From positions 81,582,798 to 81,646,797 of the forward strand of contig JALMGJ010000004.1 of NCBI GenBank assembly GCA_023362775.1: 64,000 bases of DNA. The letters run 5' to 3'. The stretch's first letter is position 1; each line of letters starts with the position of its first letter. This document shows, piece after piece, positions 55,141 through 64,000 of the stretch. Made by a program: the position numbers and the translations under genes. Origin of the DNA: Charina bottae. Its lineage: Eukaryota > Chordata > Lepidosauria > Squamata > Charinaidae. Below the pieces are notes generated by a model. That model worked only from the letters and a program-made list of their open reading frames with translations. It ran no database searches and was not told the DNA's origin.

Positions 55141-55355
55141 AAATATTTCCTCTCCCAAATTTCACAATTAATGCTCTATTTCCAACTCCTTCCCCCCAAA
55201 ACAACAACTGTATTCATGCTTGTTTTCCAGTCTTTTCAGAGTACAAATATACTCTTATCTAATAATTTCTCTTCATTTTTAATCAATAGTGCAATCATAT
55301 AACAATCTAATTTGGTATATATTAATTTTGTTTTAAATTGAACAATAATTTTACT

Positions 55356-55575
55356 TAAAAGACAGGATACCCTGGAGAAGATGCTGATGCTAGGGAAAGT
55401 GGAAGGCAAAAGGAAGATGGGCTGACCAAGGGCAAGATGGATGGATGATATTCTGGATGTGACGGACTCGACCTTGGGGAGCTGGGGGTGGCGATGGCCG
55501 ACAGGAAGCTCTGGCGTGGGCTGGTCCATGAAGTCACGAAGAGTCAGAAGCAACTGAATGAATAAACAACAAACA
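55356..55575 (+). mobile_element. BovB LINE 3' end (about 220 bp)
   Basis: 5'-truncated copy that starts in the segment RQDTLEKMLMLGKVEGKRK and ends aatgaataaacaacaa. It carries TGA at 55423-55425, the same codon that ends the ORF of the full-length copy at 48.7 kb. No clear TSD. Confidence 0.92.
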
Positions 55576-55975
55576 GGAACAATTCAAATCTTTCAATCAG
55601 AGATGTCACACTCTGGTTTAATAGGCAAGCTATTCTACTTAAGAGTTTCTTGTCATAAGTATTTAAATGAGAAGAAATAAAGCAATGATCAGGATTATCC
55701 ATGTTTTCATGCTTTCCAAGAGTGCATATCTGCTTTTGCAGGGAATCTGCCCCTTGCTTCTTATGAAAGCTCAGCAGAGGTTTGTCCCCATTTCTCTGCA
55801 GTGGCTATTCTGACTACCCAAGATACTGGTCCTTTCTGAAGGTCTTGTCTCAGCCATTTCAATATTCATTTGGTTAACCGCATTCCCCATTTTGTTAACT
55901 CTTCTGTATTTTGCATTGGATAAAACCATGTACTTGAACATCCTTGGATTCATAATGGAGTGCTTTCAGTAGAAG
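55576..55975. other. Unassigned DNA
   Basis: Nothing recognised. Confidence 0.4.
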
Positions 55976-56300
55976 AAACAGCTGAGTAAGGTCACTGGCT
56001 TCTGGGGACAATTTAAAGTGTTGATTGTTACCTTGAAAACCCCACACAATGTAAGTTTATGATATATTGGGTGAAGCCTTACCACAGTTGTGTTTGCCTA
56101 TCTGGTCTGGTTATCCAGAGAAGAGCTATTAAAGGTCACTTTCCTTACAAGTCCATATGTGATATGGGTAACATCACAGACCATTTCTGTGACAGCCCCA
56201 TTTTATTTTTATGTACTTTGTTTGTAATTTTTATTTTGCTATTTTATTTTGCCCACTGTCTATGAGGATTGGGATTAAATAATTTCTGTTACATATTTAA
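55976..56300 (+). mobile_element. Decayed L2 LINE 3' remnant
   Basis: gacaatttaaagtgttgatt and gttaccttgaaaaccccaca parallel the L2 VQFKVLVITFKALHG coding segment, followed by a 3' UTR-like end (tttgcccactgtctatgagg, gattaaataat). Strongly decayed. Confidence 0.55.
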
Positions 56301-57105
56301 AAAAAATGGGAAGAATGAGAGAGAAGTCAATGATGAATAGTGTGTCTAACAAAAAGGAAGGATAGAAATGTAGCAATTAATATGGTAAGAGTGACTAAAA
56401 AAGGCAACTTCATCATAAACTATTATGTTAATTTAGTAGGAAGCCAGTGCAGGGCTACAATACTCTCCTCAAACCAGTGTTCTACTTTTCCCATCATCCA
56501 CAGGGAGCAAACAACTACTGACTAAGGATTATGGTAGTTGTAGCCCAACATATCTGGAGGACATTGATTTAAAGAAAAAGGTGGATGGACTGTAGTATTT
56601 TCTATTCCTGTGTAATGATGGTAAGGAGAACAATCACTGGGTTTGGAATATTCAGTACATTTAAGCCATGAGAAAGAAAACAAAACTATCAGAATCCTCC
56701 ATGGCACTGATACAGAGAGAGGCATTTTATAAAAGTTGCATGCTTGCTTGTGATGTTTCTTAAATCTATTTTTCAAACGTTATTAGAAACTTCTCCTCTT
56801 TCAACTGAATGATCCCTGAGTTGCCTGAAAATGGAAACTAGGCATGCTTGACTTGGTTTTGGTCTATAACAGCAGACATGGTACAAATGAAATTGACTTC
56901 AAAAGTGTGATTTGTGCAGCTCTATATAACATACATATATATGAAATTTATAGCAGGCCACAAACAGCTTAACACTGAGCACTCAAATAGCTCTTTCCAC
57001 TACATGCTTTAATAACTGTAGATTTAATACAGAACCTTAAATTTGACAACAGTTCTTAACATTGTTTTGCTTTCAATTTTCCCCCTCTTGTAAATAATTG
57101 ATTTA
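56301..57105. other. Unassigned DNA with a possible old hAT-type remnant
   Basis: 56455-56585 contains caaaccagtgttctactttt and gattatggtagttgtagccc, phrases of a widespread amniote repeat (gggagttgtagtccaaca style). Ends are not defined. No gene. Confidence 0.35.
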
Positions 57106-57130
57106 AATGTTTATTTATTTAAATGTGTAT

Positions 57131-57161
<31 letters not shown>

Positions 57162-58015
57162 TTTGTCAAATTTCTCTGCCGCCAATCTTGTATACAATGA
57201 CTCTGGGCTGCTTACAGATAATAATATGAAGTCATTAAACACACTACAATATAATATCAATACATGTATAAAAACAGATACAAGTAAAAAACAGAAAAAT
57301 TTAAAATATAAAATTCAAGATGGGCATAGGATCTTATCCTTGGCATGAACATGGTGCCAGCCACCCCCATGAATGGTTATCCCCCCTACCATTCCAAGCG
57401 AAGTGGCATATCTATTTCTTCAACCCCTTCCAGAAGGCTGGGAGAGTGGTGGCCTGCCTTACGTCTGGGGGTAAGCTGCTCTAAAGTGTGGATGCCACGG
57501 CAGAGAAGGCCCTCCTCCTGGACCCTGGTGTTATATGGGCCATCCTTGGGGCTCCTAAAACTGCTTGTGCAGCCACATTCTGGACCATCTATACCTTCCA
57601 GATACTCTTCAAGGGTAGCCCCATTGCAGTAGTCTATATGGGAGGTGACCAGGGCATGAGTGACTATTCAAAGGGACTCCCGATCCAGGAAGGGACGGAG
57701 CTGGTGCACAACATGAAGTTGTGCAAAGGCTCCCCTGGCCACAACTGCCACCTGCTCTTCGATCAGGAGTTGTCAGTCCAGGAGGACCCCCAGGTTCTGC
57801 ACCAGGTCTGTCTGGGGCAGTGCAACCCCATCCAGAACCAAAGATGGTAAGTTCCTGGATACCCGGGAGCCCCTAACCCACAGCTACTCTGTCTTGCCAG
57901 GGTTCAACTGAAGTCTGTTATTCCCCATCCAGATCCCCACAGTCTCCAGGCACCAAGAGAGGGTGGTCACAGCCTCACTTACGTCACCCTGGATGGAGAT
58001 GTATAGTTGAGTATC

Positions 58016-58574
58016 ATCAGTGTGGGATATAGCAGTCATACCAACAATTCATGTCTTGCTCTATAAGGACATGAAGAGGGCGGAGACTCGCAGTAACTTC
58101 CTGAAGAGAGAACTCTGTGAGATCACTTCCTTCTTCCTGTACTTCCCTCTCTTTCCACCATGCTCTCGAGTTGAAAGGACACGTTGTCTGAGCTCTTCAA
58201 GCCCAGACAGAATGCTAAAGTCTATATATTCTATTTTTGTAATTTAGTATGTTTTAAACCTGCCTTGACTCTACTACTGCAACTGCTGTTTTTGAGACCT
58301 AAATAATGTGAGTAAACATTACTTTTATTTCTTCACAAAACTGTGTGATTGTTGTTTTAAGAGGGACAAAAAGGGGTAATGCCAGGATAATCCAGCCTGC
58401 CTCACAGCATCCTGGATTATTGTTTTCTAGAAGGTTAAACCAACCTTGTCTCAGTTTCCAACCTTTTATGCTGCCAGGGATGATGCTCTGCTGATCTCAC
58501 TTACGTGAGAAAGGAAGGATAATATCCAAACAATATATCCTCTCCCAGTATTTAATCTCATCCCCAACAATCAG
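58016..58574. mobile_element. Solo LTR with 5-bp TSD
   Basis: atcag at 58016-58020 and 58570-58574 flanks a 549-bp unit (58021-58569) that starts TGTGGGATATAG and ends ATCCCCAACA, the TG...CA ends of an LTR. No internal retroviral or Ty3-type sequence remains, as expected after recombination between two LTRs. Orientation is unclear: the plus strand has a TATA-like tctatatattct (about 58220) and a T/G-rich stretch after acctaaataatgtg; the minus strand has AATAAA in agaaataaaagt. A 5-bp duplication fits several LTR groups (Ty3/gypsy and some endogenous retroviruses), so the family is open. Confidence 0.88.
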
Positions 58575-58704
58575 CATATTGATGATACCTCATCCTGTGG
58601 CGACGGATGATTTCACCCAGCGGTTTCATGTAGATGTTAAAAAGAGTGGAGAGAGTACCGAACCCCACGGCACCCCGCAACAAAGTGGCCGTGGGCCGGA
58701 TCTC

Positions 58705-59268
58705 TCACTCCCTATCAACACTGATTGGGACCAGCCCCGGAGGAAGGAGGCAAACCAGTGCAGGACCATGCCACCCCCCCGAACTCCCTGAGCTGACCCA
58801 AAAGTATACCATGGTCGATGGTATCGAAAGCCGCTGAGAGGTCAAGAAGAGCCAGGATGGATGCACTGCCCCATCCCGCTCCCACCAGAGATCATCCATA
58901 AGTGCGACTAGGGCTGTTTCTTTCCCATATCTGGGCCTGAAATCCAACTGAAAAGGGTCCAGATAATCCGTTTCATCCAGGACCCTCTGGAGCTGCAACA
59001 CCACAAGTTTCTCAACCACCTTCCCTAAAAAGGGGAGGTGGGAGACTGGACAAAAATTGTCCAGGATGGTAGGGTCCAGTGATGGTTTCTTGAGGGGGTG
59101 AACCATCACCTCTTTAAAGGCTGCTGGAAACACTCCCTCCCCCAAGGATGAATTCACCATCATCTGGACCCACCCACACATCACCTCCTGAGCTGCTTTC
59201 ACCAGCCAGGAGGGACAAGGATCTAATTGGCAAGTGGTGGCACTTACAGACCCGAGAACCCTGTCCAC
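58705..59268 (-). pseudogene. L2 reverse transcriptase fragment
   Basis: About 187 codons on the minus strand: CPSWLVKAAQEV, KPSLDPTILDNFCPVSHLPFLGKVVEKL, DYLDPFQLDFRPRYGKETALVALMDDLWWERDG. The LLDLSAAFDTIDH motif is lost to a frameshift (translated as SWLFLTSQRLSIPSTM). A second piece of the same ORF (59691-59464) covers the linker ELRVLKRIKRCLECR. Non-functional. Confidence 0.85.
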
Positions 59269-59905
59269 TTCCTCAGGTCCAACAGGATCAAACCGTTCCT
59301 AGATAGCTAGGCAAGTCTACTCCCTAGGCATCACTTCAGACCCTGCTACATGCTTGGCATCCAATTTGGAATGAATCTGAGTGATTTTATCCTCCAGATG
59401 CCCAGAAAACTCCTCAGCCTGGCCCTGTAGGTGGGTTGCTAAACCCCCCTTCCCCAGAAGGGATCAGGTGATCTTAAACAGGGCCATCAGGTGGCATTCT
59501 GCAGACGCAATAAGAGCGGAGAAATATTCATGCTTCGCCACTCTTATCGTCACAAGGTAGGCCTTAATAGTGGCTCTAGCCTGCGTTCGGTCAGAATCAG
59601 TCCTTGTCTTCTTCAAGCGGCACTCTAGACATCTCTTAATCCTCTTCAGAACCCTCAGCTCCCCTGTTAAGTGTCGGGTTTGATGGGACAAGAGAGGTCA
59701 CACAGGCGGGATCCTGTCCAAGGCCCTGGCCGCCTCTCTATTCCAGGCAGCAGCCAGGGCCTCTGCTGGACTGTGCAGCAGATCCTTGGGTATAACACCC
59801 AGCTCCCTCTAAAACCCAGTCGGGTATATCAGTCACTGGGGGCAGACCAATCGAATGGGTCCTGCCTCCCTGTGGAGGGGGATGGCATAGGAGAATCTCA
59901 ATAAT

Positions 59906-61285
59906 AATTGAGATTGTCACTACATAGTCTGTAATCATAATAATTGTCACTACAAAGTCTGTAAACAATGAATATTTGTTCTAGGTCATGTAAAATCACA
60001 ATTTGGATTCTTGTTGTGGTCATGGAAACACAGCATTTTTGGATTGGATAAATGTTTAAAGCAGGGAGGTCACAAGTGTCATAGAACAATTTGCATTTAT
60101 ATTCCCAAGGTATCAGAAACAAACCAAGGATAACTCAGCTGCTCATACTCATGTTTATTCCTTGTGTGGTGAGCTGCAATTTTTAAAGGTATATTGTTGG
60201 AAAACACTTACAGTAGATGCTAAATCTCATTGGGAGAAAAGTTGCTTCCATGAGACCCAAATATTATAAAATAGCATGACCAAATGATAGGCCACTTTAG
60301 ATAGGCTTATCCACTGGAACAAAATAGAACAAGTATAATTGAGACAAAATTTAAAGAGTAGTTCTGAACAGCAGCAAGTCAAGTTCAGAGATAGACTGTA
60401 TCTATCAGACAGTAGTAGATATCAAAAGGTAAATAAATTGTAGGTCAAAATGTCCATGGTTGTGCCCAAATAGTAATCAAGTTCATGTGCACAAATGGAA
60501 GCAATTGCAGGAAATCTGTGATTAATTCGTGTTTGAGCTCAAGGCAGGTAAGGATGGGTCAATTACTCAAAATGCAAAGAGATCAGGACTAGAATTTGAA
60601 TCAGAAAAGGAAGTATGGAATGCTAGTTTATCCAAGTTCTTGTTTTATTCTAGCATCCCACAGAAAATACTTGTTATATGGTCAAATTATTTAGAACTAT
60701 TTCATTTCTGAACATATAAGACAGATAGAAATTCAGCTTGTAGCTGAAGCATACCTACAGCTGTCCTTTGATGTGGTACCTTTAAATAACATACTACTAA
60801 TCAAAGGCACAATCGGTGTTCATTCACATTCCTTGATATACCAGTAATCATGTATAAATCACTTACTTTGAAATGCTAATATCAAATAAATTGAAAAAGA
60901 AAACGAGAAAGGCCTATTACAGTGGCATTGACAGACGAGTCATCTATAAGCTTTATTCTACAACTCTCTTTTTATTTCTTAGCATGAACAATTTCAGTAG
61001 TATCTACTTTTATTCTTAAAAACTTTTAATTTTTATCGGTCCAGACTTAACATATTTAAAACATACAAGGCTTCAACTTGAGATTTGGGATCCGATGTAG
61101 GCTACCATTTTATACAGTATCCCATCCTACTTGGAGCATCATTTGGTGATGGTCACTAAAAGAAGAATGTTAACCACTTTGACTGAAATAACAACAGAAA
61201 TAAAAACATCTGCTTCAAAAATTCCCAAATTAATCTTGGAACAATTTGATATAATCTATTTTTCAAGGAAATTTCAAGTGTGTTA
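59906..61285. other. Unassigned AT-rich DNA
   Basis: A small direct repeat, attgtcactacaWagtctgtaa, lies at about 59913 and 59941. No gene. The open stretch 60529-60711 has no known domain. Confidence 0.4.
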
Positions 61286-61287
61286 TC

Positions 61288-61512
61288 ATTGGCGATCACT
61301 CGTAGCCGAGTAAGATTGTCTTCCAAAGGTAAAATTTTAACGGTGGATCCGTAAGTGGCTATAAAGGCCAATTCTGGATCCGCACAACCTCCCACAATGA
61401 GGGCATAGGTTTCCGGGTGGGAGACGGTCATGATGAGGGTTTGCCTGACGTGCCTTCCTTTTAGCTCTTTTCTCCTTTTCGCCCTGTACTCGTGCTTCTT
61501 CAAAGTTTGAAG
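61288..61512. repeat. GC-richer repeat block of unknown class
   Basis: A sharp block (cattggcgatcactcgtagc to actcgtgcttcttcaaagtt), with higher GC and several CpGs, stands out from AT-rich flanks. I recall similar phrases (gatcactcgtggccgagta, atgagggcataggtttccgg) as a dispersed sauropsid repeat but cannot name its class. The right end has a small palindrome, cttcaaagtttgaag. On the minus strand a 115-codon open stretch covers it, with no known domain. Confidence 0.5.
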
Positions 61513-64000
61513 AAGTGTGTTATAATTTCTCTTGAAAAAGAAAATTAGATTGTCTTGAAATACACCATGCTAATGCAGGGAGCATTTGGAACAGCTCTTT
61601 TTTTAGTTCAGAAGGACAGATAATAATCCCTTAGTACTAGTATGAATTATTATTTAACTTCATTGCAAAGAAGTTCCACTATTTTGTGGAAGAAAAAATA
61701 ACTCTTATTAATTTATCTGATATCTCCAATATAATATAATATTTTCTCTCTATGCAACATATTTTCTGTAAAAGTACATTACAAAAAGTATATTATTTTA
61801 TCCTAAAATATTTAAGTGCATTTTTGAGCTAAAGATATTGCAACATTTGGCAGTTTTATCATGCCAGTTTGTATTGGGATTCACTCAGATCAAATTCAGA
61901 CAAAGAAAGTGACTGAATGAATAAGGAGAGGAGCAAGAATCCTTTAGTATTCTGCTGGAGAGCCACAATCTACCACTGGAATATCTGAAGATTCTTACCT
62001 AATTCGCCCTCCCTCCCTCTCTTTTCATTTGTAAATCTGAAAGAAGTCATACAACTATAAATCAGAGTCCTTTGTGTGGTGGACTGTGGAATCAATGGGC
62101 TCATTTGATCTTGAAATTGCATGAGTTCATAATGTGAATGCTTTTCTACCTGGCTTGACTCCCAGATGTCAGACATCATTCTAAGGATATGTTTTCATGA
62201 TCTATAGTTTGATCTCCACATCCATTTATAAATCTACATTTTCTAATGTCATAGTTTCCCTTGTGAACAGGAGGCTATTTATTTGACAAAACTAATTACC
62301 TTCTTTAAGAAAACATTGTGATACAGAAATATCAGCTGCTTTTTTAAAAAAAAAATTAAAGTATTTAACTATAAACACAAACCTACTTGTACTGTGAGTT
62401 TAACATGCATGTTTTACTCCTGTCCCTGGACAGAATGTGATATATCACAGAACAGATCATGAATACTTGATAAATCCACAGCAGCAAATACTAAAGTAAG
62501 ATAATAGCTCCACTGTTATTTCAGAAAGCAACACAGCTCAAGGATTTATGCTGCTGGGTGGTACTTTCTTCTCTCAGAGATACTTGCAATGAAAATTATT
62601 GTGTACAATTCAAAATGCTGGCATTTTAAAATATACTTTCTTTAAAGAAAAAAAAAATGTCTACTTGTCTAATATGCTGGTGTTCATGTTAAAGTCATTG
62701 GTACCCTGTTCCTTTTTGGTTTCACTGATTCACTATGGTTTCTGTAAATAAAACAACATGGATTCATTGAGTAACACTGATGTCATGGAAGAGTGAATAG
62801 CAATAGGCATCATGAGTAGCAACAGGCAATAATTCAGATTCCTTTTTAAAAAAATAACTGATAATTATGTAAATTTATTTCTACATTATTTTAAAAAGCA
62901 TGAGATTTAAAGTGTAAATGTGGGAGAAAGTGAAGCTAACACTGGTCCATTCAGACAGATGAATTGTAGAGCTTAAATGTCTGGCCTTGAATCCTTGTAC
63001 ACTTAGCCACTGCTGCGGAGCAGTGAAAAAAAATCTGCATGTATTTGTTCATACATGTTTTCATACATTAGAATGATGATGAAGACTGCTGATGAAGGAA
63101 GCCTAGATGGAACTAGGGATTTTTGAAATAAAATTTATTTTAATGATTACTCTTTTCAGCTTAGTGATTACTTCTCTTGTTCTGTTCCAGCACTCACAGT
63201 TCAGCTTGGTTTTCTGGAATATTCTTCTTTCTCCTTCTCTTCGTTTTCCCAATAAGCTCCTAATTTTGACAGCTGCATGCCAGACAAAGACTGGATGATC
63301 CTCTTTGGGTTGAGGATATACTCACTGATTTGACCAATGCAGAGGTCTTAGAATTTTATCCCATTTGTTTAAACATTATAATTTACAATAATTTTCAACC
63401 ACACAAATGTGTTTTAAATACATTTTTAATATAAGCAGCATGAAGGAGAGGTGAGATGTATTTGTTAACTTGTGCTTGATTTTATTGGCTCTATAGCTCA
63501 ACACATTTCCAGATGAACTTGTGTAACAAAAGCTTTATTGAAATAACTTAGCCATGCAGTTTAGTTTCTATATATAGTTCCAAGTAAAGACATCATCAAA
63601 ATATGAGGGTTTTTTTCAGGCAAACTAGCATTATCCACCAAAATCTGCAGTTTATGGAATTTCTAGAAAGAAACATGTTGCACATGATCATAAAAATGTG
63701 TACATTTAGAGAGTCTGTCAACAAAATGTATACCTTAAGGATAGTTGCACACACACACACACACAGAGAGACATATTTGGTGTACAAAAAGCATATATAA
63801 GTGAACAGTGCTATAAAAGCAATACAGAATTGATTTATAAGTTTTTATAATAACTTAGAAATAGTTTCCAGAATTATGTTCAGTGTTTCTAAAACAGAAT
63901 AGTGACTGAACACATGTGGGTTGCTTACCTAAATACAACAAAGTCTTGCCAAGTACATGGGCAGAACGGTGGAGCTTGTGTGATTATATAACAAAGGAGT
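61513..64000. other. Unassigned AT-rich DNA
   Basis: No gene or recognised element in about 2.5 kb. A short (AC)n run lies at about 63749-63764. Confidence 0.4.

Larger units (their letters stand above)
57108..59905 (-). mobile_element. 5'-truncated L2-type LINE, split by a solo LTR
   Basis: On the minus strand it begins in the endonuclease region (59905, LRFSYAI segment) and ends with a 3' UTR (gtaagcagcccagagtcatt) and AAAT units (TTTA at 57110-57163 on the plus strand). The RT up to the YAD of YADD lies at 58575-59905. The rest of YADD, the C-terminal domain and the tail lie at 57108-58015. The solo LTR at 58021-58569 separates them. Frameshifts and stops are scattered, so this copy is older than the one at 14.9 kb. 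Confidence 0.88.

Noticed and set aside
57488..57850. Plus-strand frame of 120 codons
   Set aside because: Antisense shadow of the L2 C-terminal region on the minus strand.
1..64000. CRISPR array, operons, ribosome-binding sites
   Set aside because: This is vertebrate nuclear DNA. The tandem repeats are microsatellites with no spacers of unique sequence, and no prokaryotic gene organisation is seen.

Overview
The window is AT-rich vertebrate nuclear DNA, almost certainly from a squamate reptile (snake or lizard). This is inferred from the repeats: BovB (RTE) LINEs, L2/CR1-group LINEs, L1 fragments, Sauria-type tRNA SINEs whose tails resemble the BovB 3' end, a Tc1-like DNA transposon, hAT-like and Tigger-like MITEs, and many simple repeats. 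I found no host protein-coding exon, rRNA or functional tRNA gene. Every long open frame belongs to a transposable element, so this looks like an intergenic or long intronic region.

Layout. 0-5 kb: an internally deleted BovB on the minus strand, then unassigned AT-rich DNA. 5.1-5.3 kb: a 198-bp insertion with a 15-bp target-site duplication (TSD), made mostly of a perfect inverted repeat (2 x 83 bp, 2-bp spacer) carrying a hammerhead-ribozyme-like core; its best match from memory is a terminal piece of a Penelope-like element. 5.4-14 kb: old L2, L1 and CR1 remnants plus a BovB 3' end. 14.9-19.3 kb: a nearly complete L2-type LINE with a GC-rich 5' region and a decayed EN-RT reading frame. 19.9-21.7 kb: a 5'-truncated BovB with a TSD. 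23.9-31 kb: SINEs and old LINE fragments. 33.8-35.4 kb: a near-intact Tc1-like transposon with TA duplications and a transposase broken once. 35.8-45 kb: a dense pile of L1, L2, Sauria SINEs, a composite SINE, a Tigger-like MITE interrupted by a SINE, and several microsatellites. 45.35 and 47.7 kb: two related hAT-type MITEs. 48.7-51.9 kb: a full-length BovB with an 11-bp TSD and one 963-codon frame encoding endonuclease and reverse transcriptase, cut short by one CGA-to-TGA change. 53.4-59.9 kb: two L2 copies, the second (minus strand) split at its YADD codons by a 549-bp solo LTR with a 5-bp TSD.

How the parts work together. BovB and L2 supply autonomous reverse-transcription machinery. The SINEs carry 3' tails like one or the other, so they are probably their non-autonomous partners. 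The MITEs need Tc1/mariner-type or hAT transposases; the only transposase here is the Tc1 one. Nested insertions give a relative age order: old CR1, L1 and L2 copies below, and BovB, Sauria SINEs, Tc1 and the solo LTR above.
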